The notes under the pieces are model-generated. The model ran no database searches and was not told the DNA's origin. It saw only the letters and a list, made by a program, of their open reading frames with translations. A DNA stretch of 64,000 nt from Nocardioides jiangsuensis (GTDB lineage: Bacteria; Actinomycetota; Actinomycetes; Propionibacteriales; Nocardioidaceae), in assembly GCF_019679455.1 (NCBI RefSeq), contig NZ_JAIEZQ010000001.1:558001-622000 (forward strand), in the 5' to 3' direction. This document shows, piece after piece, positions 43,743 to 50,567 of this stretch. The stretch's first letter is position 1; every line of letters begins with the position of its first letter. Made by a program: the position numbers and the translations under genes.

Positions 43743-44585
43743 TCAGTCCTTCACTGCGCCGGCGGTCACGCCGGCGATGAACTGTCGTTGGGCGAACACG
43801 TAGACGACGATCACCGGTATCACCGCGATCGCCGAGGCGGCGAAGACGAGCCCCCACTCGGTGGCTCGCTGCCCCTGGAGCGCGGCGATCGCCACCGGCA
43901 GCGTCCGCTTCTCGGGGTCGTTGATGACCGTCAGAGCCCAGACGAACTCGTCCCAGGCCCCGAGGAAGGTGAAGATCGCGGCCGTCGCGAGGGCAGGTCG
44001 CGAGAGCGGCAGGTAAAGGTGGAAGAACCGGCGTACCGGGCCCGCTCCGTCGATGGTCATCGCCTCGTCCAGCGCGAGCGGGATCTTCTCGAAGAACCCT
44101 CGCAGCAGGAAGGTCATGAACGCGACCATGCCGCCGCTGTAGAACACGGTCAGCCCGTTCAGGGAGTCCAGGAGGTTGAGGTTCTTGGCGAGCACGAACG
44201 CCGGGACGATCGTGATGATCCCGGGGATCATCAGGCCCGCCAGAAGCACGACGAACACGATGCGCTTGCCGAGGAAGTCGAAGCGGGCGAAGGCGTAGGC
44301 CATCATCGAGGAGAGCAGCAGCACGACGAACGTCGTCGAGAGCGCGACGTACAGCGAGTTGGCGAAGTACTTCGCGAAGCTGTTCCCCGACCACGCCTCG
44401 CGGTAGTTGCGCGTCGTCGGCTCCGACGGGATGAGCTCGGGCGGCATCTCGAGCACGAACGTCTGGGGCTTGAAGGACGTGCTCAGCATGATCACGAACG
44501 GCAGGATCATGATGAGCGCCGCGAGCCCCGCCAGGAGGATGCGCAGCGAGACGTGCCGCTGGTGCCTGGGGTTTCCGACCGACAT
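43743..44585 (-). CDS. Sugar ABC transporter permease (MalG/CUT1 type)
   Basis: 280 aa, six spans. Starts MSVGNPRHQRHVSL; ATG 44585 overlaps the preceding permease stop by one base (TGATG). Cytoplasmic EAA loop DEAMTIDGAGPVRRFFHLYLPLSRPALAT for ATPase docking. FKPQTFVLEMPPELIPSEPTTRNYREAW in the periplasmic loop is typical of MalG-like subunits. It forms the channel with the MalF-like protein. Confidence 0.92.
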   Translation of the reverse strand: MSVGNPRHQRHVSLRILLAGLAALIMILPFVIMLSTSFKPQTFVLEMPPELIPSEPTTRNYREAWSGNSFAKYFANSLYVALSTTFVVLLLSSMMAYAFARFDFLGKRIVFVVLLAGLMIPGIITIVPAFVLAKNLNLLDSLNGLTVFYSGGMVAFMTFLLRGFFEKIPLALDEAMTIDGAGPVRRFFHLYLPLSRPALATAAIFTFLGAWDEFVWALTVINDPEKRTLPVAIAALQGQRATEWGLVFAASAIAVIPVIVVYVFAQRQFIAGVTAGAVKD

Positions 44586-45550
44586 CAGTCGACCTCCTTC
44601 TCGTCCCCGCCGAACAGCCGGAACTGGCTGTAGGAGACGAGCATGATCACGATCGCGAGCAGGAAGGACAGGGCGGCCGCGTAGCCGAAGTCCAGGAAGT
44701 CGAAGGCCTGCCGGTACATGTACGTGAGCGGCACCTCGGTGCTGCCCGCCGGCCCACCGCCGGTCATCAGCAGGACCGAGATGAAGACGTTGAAGCCGCC
44801 GATCACGAGCAGGACCGTGACGAACAGCAGAGTCTTGCGGATCGCGGGCAGGGACACGTGGACGAACCGGTCCCACGCGCCGGCGCCGTCCAGAGCCGCG
44901 GCCTCCTTGAGGTCGTCACGGACGCCGGTGAGCGCGGCCAGGAAGATCACCATCGCCCAGCCCACTCCCTTCCAGACACCGAGGATGCTCACGGCCATCA
45001 GGCCGGGCCACCGCGACTGGAGCCAGGCGATGTTGGCGTCGGCGACGTGCAGGACGTCGACCAGCAGCCAGTTCACGACCCCGGCGTCGGTGTTGAACAG
45101 GTACTTGAAGACCAGGGCCACGACCACCCAGCTGGTGATCACCGGGACGTAGAAGAGGACCCGGAAGAGACCGCGGGCGGGCATCTTCGCGTCGAGCAGC
45201 ACGGCGAGGGCCAGGCCGATCACGAGCTGGCCGGGCACGGTGACGAGCAGGTAGACGCCGGCGTTGGCCATGCTCAGCCAGAACTGCTCGTCAGCGAGCC
45301 CGCGGGCGTAGTTCTCCAGGCCGATGAATCGGCTCGCCTGGGTCGGGACGACCGCCCAGTCGTAGAGGCTGATCTGGAAGGACCGCGCCAACGGGTAGGC
45401 GACGATGAGGCAGAAGAGCGCGAAGCCTGGCAGCAGGAACACGTACGCGGTCAGCGACTCGCGCCGCCGCTTGCGGCTGTCTCGTGGCGCGGGGGCCGGC
45501 GCCGCCACCTCGGGCGACGCCGGACCTGTCGTGGTGGCCGTGGCCGCCAT
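44585..45550 (-). CDS. Sugar ABC transporter permease (MalF/CUT1 type)
   Basis: 321 aa. A basic N-terminal tail (DSRKRRRESLTAYVFLLPGFALFCL) leads into six or seven spans. EAA motif KEAAALDGAGAWDRFVHVSLPAIRKT. Starts 4 nt after the binding-protein stop. No ATP-binding subunit is encoded in the operon; in actinobacteria such CUT1 systems often share an MsiK-type ATPase encoded elsewhere. Confidence 0.92.
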   Translation of the reverse strand: MAATATTTGPASPEVAAPAPAPRDSRKRRRESLTAYVFLLPGFALFCLIVAYPLARSFQISLYDWAVVPTQASRFIGLENYARGLADEQFWLSMANAGVYLLVTVPGQLVIGLALAVLLDAKMPARGLFRVLFYVPVITSWVVVALVFKYLFNTDAGVVNWLLVDVLHVADANIAWLQSRWPGLMAVSILGVWKGVGWAMVIFLAALTGVRDDLKEAAALDGAGAWDRFVHVSLPAIRKTLLFVTVLLVIGGFNVFISVLLMTGGGPAGSTEVPLTYMYRQAFDFLDFGYAAALSFLLAIVIMLVSYSQFRLFGGDEKEVD

Positions 45551-45554
45551 GTGT

Positions 45555-46844
45555 TCAGCCCCTCTCGAGCAAGGGGTCGATCTGCGCCACGGCCTCGTCC
45601 ATCGCCTCCTGCGCCGTCATGTCACCGCGCACCGCGAGCTGGACCTGCTTGCGGATGATCTCGTCGATCTTCGTCCACGCGGGTGTGGGCGGGCGGGGGC
45701 GAGCGGTCTGGAGCTGGTTCATGTACTCCTCGTACGACGGCTCGATCTCGACCATCTTGTCGGACAGGGACTCGAGCACCGAGATCTGCCCGGCCTCGGC
45801 CATGGCGAGCTGGGCCTCCTCGCTCAGCATGTACCGGGTGAACTCGGCGGCGAGCTGCTTGTTCTCGGAGGCCTGGGTGATCACCAGGTTCTCGCCACCG
45901 ACGACGCTGGTGCTCTCACCGTCCCCGTGCGGCATGGGTGCGGTCTTCATCTCGAAGTCCTTGAACTGGCCCTCGATGATCGGGAACGCCCAGGGGCCGT
46001 CGACGATCGTGGCGTACATGCCGTTGGCCAGGCCCTCGAAGGTGTTCGTCCCTCCGCCGCCACCGAGGATCAGCTTCGGCAACGCCTGCTGCTCGTAGAG
46101 GTCGACCAGGAGCTCGACCGCCTCGACGGACTTCGGGCCGTTGAGGTAGCCGTCCGAGGTCGTGATGTCCTCGTCGGTGATGTCGCCTCCGTTGGACCAG
46201 ATGTAGGGAAGGACCTGCCATCCGGCCGCGTCGGCCTCCGCGAGGAGGTAGTTCCCGGTCTCGGCGACCTTGGGCGCCGACGCGCGCAGGTCGTCGAAGG
46301 TCTCCGGGACGCCGACACCGGCCTCGTCGAGTGCCTGCTCGTTGTAGAGCATCACCTTCGTGTTCGTGGTGAGCGGCAGCCCGTAGTAGCTGTCCTGCCA
46401 CTTGTTGGTCGCCAACGGACCGTCGTAGGTCTGCTCCGCGAGCTTCTCGAAGTCGGGCATCGCCTGGTCGAGCGGGACGAGGACGCCGAGGTCGGCCAGC
46501 TCCGGGACCCAGATGATGTCGCTGCGGACCACGTCGGGCAGGCTCTCCCCCGCTGCAGCGGTCACCAGCTTCTGGTGCAGCTGGTCGTACTGCACCGTCA
46601 CCGGCTTGACCTCGGTGCCGGGGTGCGCCTTCTCGAAGGCGGGGATGACCTCCTCCTCGAGGGTCGTCACCTCGGGGCCGCCCTCGCTGTAGGCGTGCCA
46701 GAAGGTGATCTCACCCTCGACCTTCTGCCCTGCGGGGAGCTCCTCCGTCGAGCTCTGTGCCCCGCTGCCGCCCGTGCCGCAGGCCGCCAGCAGGAGCGGG
46801 AGCCCGAGGGCGGCCGCCAACGCCGAGGAACGTCTCATCGTCAT
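45555..46844 (-). CDS. Sugar ABC transporter substrate-binding lipoprotein
   Basis: 429 aa extracellular solute-binding family 1. Lipobox LLAAC with lipidated Cys22 after a short signal (MRRSSALAAALGLPLLLAAC). EGEITFWHAYSEGGPEVTTLEEEVIPAFEKAHPG is the usual opening of UgpB/MalE-like proteins; YYGLPLTTNTKVMLYNEQALDEAG and the NGMYATIVDGPWAFP pocket region follow. GH13 in the operon suggests alpha-glucoside cargo (inference). GGAG lies 8 nt before ATG 46844. Confidence 0.92.
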   Translation of the reverse strand: MTMRRSSALAAALGLPLLLAACGTGGSGAQSSTEELPAGQKVEGEITFWHAYSEGGPEVTTLEEEVIPAFEKAHPGTEVKPVTVQYDQLHQKLVTAAAGESLPDVVRSDIIWVPELADLGVLVPLDQAMPDFEKLAEQTYDGPLATNKWQDSYYGLPLTTNTKVMLYNEQALDEAGVGVPETFDDLRASAPKVAETGNYLLAEADAAGWQVLPYIWSNGGDITDEDITTSDGYLNGPKSVEAVELLVDLYEQQALPKLILGGGGGTNTFEGLANGMYATIVDGPWAFPIIEGQFKDFEMKTAPMPHGDGESTSVVGGENLVITQASENKQLAAEFTRYMLSEEAQLAMAEAGQISVLESLSDKMVEIEPSYEEYMNQLQTARPRPPTPAWTKIDEIIRKQVQLAVRGDMTAQEAMDEAVAQIDPLLERG

Positions 46845-46859
46845 GTGTGTGCTCCGAGA

Positions 46860-46889
46860 TTGATTAAGGAGGTTGATTAAAGTGCTTTA
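46860..46889. promoter_or_regulatory. AT-rich operator region of the sugar operon / ROK regulator
   Basis: Direct repeats TTGATTAA at 46860-46867 and 46873-46880 (13-nt period), partly overlapping the inverted repeat TAAAG-TG-CTTTA at 46878-46889. It sits in the 87-nt divergent gap between the binding-protein gene and the ROK gene, in sequence far richer in AT than its surroundings. Probable binding site of the adjacent ROK regulator. Confidence 0.6.
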
Positions 46890-46931
46890 TGTACCATGCC
46901 ATTGTGATCCGGAGACAGTCAAGAGGTGGGC

Positions 46932-48074
46932 ATGGCACATGACATCGGAACCACCCCGCTCCTGCGAAGGATGAACGCGGCGGCGGTGCTCGACGCGATG
47001 CGCTCGAGTACGGCGCCGCTGACGGGGACCGACCTCATGGGGTCGACCCGCCTCTCACGGCCGACGGTGCACGCCGTGTGCGGCGAGCTGTTGCGTCGCG
47101 GGCTGATCACCGAGATCGAGGTGCGCGTGCCCGACACCGGGTCCCAGCCCGGCCGCCGCCCCCGGCAGTACCTCTTCAACGCGAGAGCCGGCTTCGTCCT
47201 CGGCATCGACCTCGGGGCGAAGAAGGTCACGGCCCGGCTGGCCGACCTGCGCGGCGATGCGGTGGCGGAGCGGACGACGACCTTCCGGCACGAGCGGGTG
47301 CGCGCCGGCACCCGCCTCGACGGCGTACGGCGGACCGCGCAGCAGGTGCTCGACGAGGCCGGCGTCGAGCCGTCCGCGGTGCGCGCGGTGACCATGGGCG
47401 TCCCCGCCCCCGTCGGCAGCGACGGCCACGTGATGGCCAGCCAGGCCTACCTGCCGGGGTTGGCCAGGCACGACCTGCGTGAAGCGCTGTCGACCTGCGG
47501 GTGGGCCACCCACGTCGAGAACGACGCCAACCTCGCGGTCATCGGTGAGCGCTGGCGCGGCGTGGCGCAGGGGTGCGACAACGTCATCGAGCTGCTGGCC
47601 GGCTACCGGCTCGGCTCCGCCCTCTTCATGGACGGCAGGCTGATCAGGGGCAGCGCGGGCAGGGCCGGTGAGCTCACCTTCCTCAGCCTCGTCGAAGGAG
47701 TGGGCAACACCGACGCCATCGCCGAGCTGACCGAGCAGGCCGCAGGGGCGGAGGTGCCGGTCGAGGAGGTCTTCGAGGCGGCACGCTCGGGCGACCCCGC
47801 CGCCGTCGAGATCGTGGGCGGGGTGCTCGACCGGATCGCCAGGGTGGTGGCGATCTTCGGGACGTTCCTGAACCCCGAGCTCGTCGTGATCAGCGGCGGC
47901 GTCGCCGGCGCCGGCGACCTGATCGTCCCCGGCCTGGAGCAGCGGGTGCCTGCGCTGACGCAGTCGCCGCCGCGCATCGTCGCCTCGGCCCTGGAGGACC
48001 ACGCCGTGGTCACCGGCGCGATCCGGGTCGCGCTCGACGACGTCGAGGCGACGATCCTCGACCTCGACGCCTGA
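46932..48074 (+). CDS. ROK-family transcriptional regulator
   Basis: 380 aa from ATG 46932 (AAGAGG upstream; GTG 46926 also possible). Winged HTH at residues 15-65 (MNAAAVLDAMRSSTAPLTGTDLMGSTRLSRPTVHAVCGELLRRGLIT), then the ROK fold LGIDLGAKKVTARLADLRG ... VENDANLAVIGERW ... VVISGGVAGAGDL. The CxCGxxGCxE zinc motif of active ROK kinases is absent, in line with a sensor rather than an enzyme. It probably represses the divergent sugar operon until inducer binds. Confidence 0.9.
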   Translation: MAHDIGTTPLLRRMNAAAVLDAMRSSTAPLTGTDLMGSTRLSRPTVHAVCGELLRRGLITEIEVRVPDTGSQPGRRPRQYLFNARAGFVLGIDLGAKKVTARLADLRGDAVAERTTTFRHERVRAGTRLDGVRRTAQQVLDEAGVEPSAVRAVTMGVPAPVGSDGHVMASQAYLPGLARHDLREALSTCGWATHVENDANLAVIGERWRGVAQGCDNVIELLAGYRLGSALFMDGRLIRGSAGRAGELTFLSLVEGVGNTDAIAELTEQAAGAEVPVEEVFEAARSGDPAAVEIVGGVLDRIARVVAIFGTFLNPELVVISGGVAGAGDLIVPGLEQRVPALTQSPPRIVASALEDHAVVTGAIRVALDDVEATILDLDA

Positions 48075-48136
48075 ACGAGCCGGTCGGCGGGCCACGGCCT
48101 GACCCGATCCAGCAGCTCGTCACGGCCGCACGGACC

Positions 48137-48148
48137 TAGGATCTTGTC
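48137..48148 (+). promoter_or_regulatory. Leaderless -10 box for the potassium channel gene
   Basis: TAGGAT at 48137-48142, then 6 nt to GTG 48149. Confidence 0.6.
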
Positions 48149-49153
48149 GTGAACCAGGGAGCGATTCGCCGCATCGCCGTGGCGTTGACCGGGCTGGTCG
48201 CGGTGACCGTGCTGGGAACGGTCGGCTATCTCGCCCTCGGGTTCACCTTCCTCGAGGCGCTGTACCAGACCGTGACCACGGTCGCCACCGTCGGCTTCCG
48301 CGAGGTCCGGCCACTGAGCCCCGTCGGCCAGGTGTTCACCATCCTGCTGATCGTGGTCGGCGTCGGCGTCGTGCTCTACAACCTCAGCGTGATCTTCGAG
48401 GCGCTCACCGAGGGCCACCTGCGTGAAAACCTGGAGAGGCGACGCATGGACAAGCGCATCGAGGCACTTCGCGGCCACGTCATCGTGTGTGGGTACGGCA
48501 GGGTGGGCAGGGCCGCCCAGGAGCAGTTCCTCGCCAGTGGGCTCGACGTCGTGGTGGTGGACATCGACCCCGCGGTCGTGACCGGGATGACCGACGGGCT
48601 CTACCTCGTGGGCAACGTGACCGATGACGCGGTGCTGCGCAGGGCCGGCATCGAGCACGCGCGGGCCCTGCTGGCCGCGCTGGAGACCGATGCCGACACC
48701 GTCTACGTGACGCTGTCCGCGCGCGCCCTGCGCAGCGACCTGGTGATCGTCGCCCGCGCCCGCACCACCGCGTCTGCCGAGAAGATGATCATGGCCGGCG
48801 CCACCCACGCGGTGAACCCGGAGCGGATCGGTGGGCGCCGACTCGCGGTGTTCGCGCTGCAGCCCGACGTCGCGGAGTTTCTCGACGTGGTGATGCACGA
48901 GGAGAGCCTGGACTTCCGCATCCAGCAGATCCCGGTGGAGGCCGGCTCCGCGCTCGAGGGCCGCGCCCTGGCCGACCTCGGTCTGCGTGGGCACGCCGGC
49001 GCGCTCGTCCTGGCGCTCCGGTCCGCGGCAGGGCACCCGCTCGTGCCTAACCCGGCAGCGAGCACGGTGGTGCCGGCCGGCGCGGTGCTGATCGCGCTGG
49101 GTACCGCCGAGGAGATGGGTGCGCTCATGGCGCTCGGCAGGGCAGGCGGCTGA
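48149..49153 (+). CDS. Two-TM potassium channel with RCK (TrkA-N/C) domains
   Basis: 334 aa. Two spans (GLVAVTVLGTVGYLALGF and VFTILLIVVGVGVVLYNLSVIF) flank a pore helix and filter TTVATVGFREV, where the usual GYG is G-F-R. RCK domain: HVIVCGYGRVGRAAQEQFLASGLDVVVVDIDP (NAD-binding GxGxxG). TrkA-C ends the protein. Likely a ligand-gated K+ channel. Its stop codon is embedded in an inverted repeat shared with the convergent small gene. Confidence 0.88.
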   Translation: MNQGAIRRIAVALTGLVAVTVLGTVGYLALGFTFLEALYQTVTTVATVGFREVRPLSPVGQVFTILLIVVGVGVVLYNLSVIFEALTEGHLRENLERRRMDKRIEALRGHVIVCGYGRVGRAAQEQFLASGLDVVVVDIDPAVVTGMTDGLYLVGNVTDDAVLRRAGIEHARALLAALETDADTVYVTLSARALRSDLVIVARARTTASAEKMIMAGATHAVNPERIGGRRLAVFALQPDVAEFLDVVMHEESLDFRIQQIPVEAGSALEGRALADLGLRGHAGALVLALRSAAGHPLVPNPAASTVVPAGAVLIALGTAEEMGALMALGRAGG

Positions 49154-49163
49154 GTCAGCCGCC
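49145..49163. terminator. Inverted repeat spanning two convergent stop codons
   Basis: GGCGGCTGA-G-TCAGCCGCC, a perfect 9-bp inverted repeat containing the TGA of the channel gene and the TGA of the minus-strand small gene. As RNA it forms a 7-bp GC stem with a GAGTC loop. Confidence 0.45.
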
Positions 49164-49379
49164 ACCGCCTGCCGGCTCGGACTCGTACTCCTGGGCAAGC
49201 CGCCGCATCCGCCACTTCGTGACCTCGCGACCGGCCACCGCGCAGACCGCTCCCGCCCAGAACCACCATCCGACGTCGAACAGCACCATGTCCCCGAGCA
49301 CAAGGGCCACCGTGGCCACCACGTAGCCGACGAGGTCTCGCGCCCGCGCGGGTGCGTAGCGTTCCGGGGTGCCGGACAC
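49155..49379 (-). CDS. Small two-TM membrane protein
   Basis: 74 aa, not recognised. Two hydrophobic segments (DLVGYVVATVALVLGDMVLF and VGWWFWAGAVCAVAG) followed by a basic helix (REVTKWRMRRLAQEYE) and Gly tail. CAGGAGGACGCC before GTG 49379 is one of the best ribosome-binding sites in the window, supporting a real gene. Convergent with the K+ channel. Confidence 0.65.
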   Translation of the reverse strand: MSGTPERYAPARARDLVGYVVATVALVLGDMVLFDVGWWFWAGAVCAVAGREVTKWRMRRLAQEYESEPAGGGG

Positions 49380-49651
49380 GGCGTCCTCCTGTCAGCGGAT
49401 GCGTGCTCGAGGGTGGTGGCGAAGCCGACCAATCGTCAAGACTTTCGCAGGGCACCGTGCAAGCGAAGGAATCGTATGCAACGCTCGCTCGCACCCACGT
49501 GGGGGTTCTGGCGACGACGTTCAGCGCGATCGGTGACGGGAACGTCCGTCGCGTGCGCTGATCCCGACGCAGGCTGGCGAAGGACGCTGCGCGCTGCCAA
49601 CATGGGGAGTCCACCCGACCTTGTATTGGTCGTTGATGTAGGGCGGCTCAG
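49380..49651. other. Intergenic region of lower GC
   Basis: 272 bases without a gene I can support, noticeably less GC-rich than flanking coding sequence. TAGGGC at 49639-49644 lies 7 nt before ATG 49652 and may be a leaderless -10 variant. Confidence 0.5.
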
Positions 49652-49846
49652 ATGGTTGATCCCAACGATCCCACCCTCGTCTCGGTCGGCTTCGCCATCA
49701 TGCTCGCCCTGATCAGCGCCGTCGGTCTCCTGTACGACTGGCTGCACAAGAATCACCAGCTGCACTTGTGGCCCGACCCTGTCGAGCACGAACGAGCAAT
49801 CGCCACCCTCCGGTACTACCGCGACGTGCAGGATTCGAGCGACTAG
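49652..49846 (+). CDS. Small single-TM protein
   Basis: 64 aa, not recognised. One membrane span (LVSVGFAIMLALISAVGLLYDWL, residues 9-31), then a short soluble tail HLWPDPVEHERAIATLRYYRDVQDSSD. No ribosome-binding site, but a TAGGGC box 7 nt upstream resembles the leaderless pattern elsewhere. Codon use is less GC-biased than in neighbours; a recently acquired or lineage-specific gene is possible. Confidence 0.45.
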   Translation: MVDPNDPTLVSVGFAIMLALISAVGLLYDWLHKNHQLHLWPDPVEHERAIATLRYYRDVQDSSD

Positions 49847-49873
49847 TTCCTCGTCCGTGCGCACAAGTACGCG

Positions 49874-50386
49874 CTACGGGCGCACGTACCGGCCGCGCCG
49901 GTGCACCAGCGGCGCGGACTCCTCGCCGAGCTCGACGTGCTCGACGGTCATGTCGAGCAGCAGCGACCAGCCCACCTCGCACGGCTCGCCGGCCTGCCGC
50001 AGGCCGGCCCAGGCCGACGCCCCCTCGAGCCGCGGGCCCCAGTCGGTGTCGGTCCAGCTGCCCAGCGTGAAGACGCCGCCGGGCGCCGGCGCGAGGCCGG
50101 CGAAGGCCTCGGCGAGGTCGCGGTGCGGCCACTCGAGGACCGAGACCACGCAGGCGCCGGTGTCCTCCACCGTCGCGGCGAGGTCGGAGTCGGGGTCGAC
50201 CAGCGCGAGCACGTGGGCCGGCTCGCCGTTCGCGACCATCAGCGAGGCGACGGTGAGCCCGGCGCGCGCGGGTCCGGCACCAGCGGTCCACAGGGTGACC
50301 GTGCCGCCGAGACGGCCCCGCAGCCGCCGTACCGCGTCGCGCTCGTGCTCGGGGTCGGCGAACGGGTGCGAGGAGTGGATGGTCAC
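49874..50386 (-). CDS. Flavin reductase-like protein
   Basis: 170 aa from GTG 50386. The sequence VRRLRGRLGGTVTLWTAGAGPARAGLTVASLMVANGEPAHVLALVDPDSDLA and GACVVSVLEWPHRDLAEAFAG follows the flavin reductase/FMN-binding split-barrel family (GLTVASLM is the FMN-phosphate segment). It would reduce or bind FMN in the cytosol; partner unknown. TAGCGT lies 7 nt before the GTG, so the transcript is probably leaderless. Divergent from the GAF histidine kinase. Confidence 0.78.
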   Translation of the reverse strand: MTIHSSHPFADPEHERDAVRRLRGRLGGTVTLWTAGAGPARAGLTVASLMVANGEPAHVLALVDPDSDLAATVEDTGACVVSVLEWPHRDLAEAFAGLAPAPGGVFTLGSWTDTDWGPRLEGASAWAGLRQAGEPCEVGWSLLLDMTVEHVELGEESAPLVHRRGRYVRP

Positions 50387-50399
50387 GTCCGCGACGCTA
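50387..50399 (-). promoter_or_regulatory. Leaderless -10 box for the flavin reductase-like gene
   Basis: TAGCGT (complement of 50394-50399) with 7 nt to GTG 50386; it excludes the longer in-frame start. Confidence 0.55.
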
Positions 50400-50411
50400 T
50401 ACCCGGGGCCC

Positions 50412-50456
50412 ACCCCAGGGGCTGACCCCAGGGTGTTCTAGACACGAACCCTAGAA
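50412..50456. promoter_or_regulatory. Direct and inverted repeats in a divergent promoter
   Basis: ACCCCAGGG at 50412-50420 and 50425-50433 (13-nt period), then TTCTAG (50436-50441) and CTAGAA (50451-50456) as a 6-bp inverted repeat with a 9-nt spacer. They lie in the 181-nt gap between the flavin reductase-like gene and the histidine kinase; likely operator sites for an unknown regulator. Confidence 0.4.
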
Positions 50457-50567
50457 ACGGACGAAAAGCACATACCGCAATCTCTTGTCCGATACCGTCC
50501 CTCACGGTTGAACATTGCACGTTCCTGCAGTTACACATTCATGCACCTACAGAGCGGGGAGACTCAC

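Noticed and set aside
39637-50400. Integrated mobile element
   Set aside because: The block looks accessory, but there is no integrase, transposase, tRNA or direct repeat at its borders.
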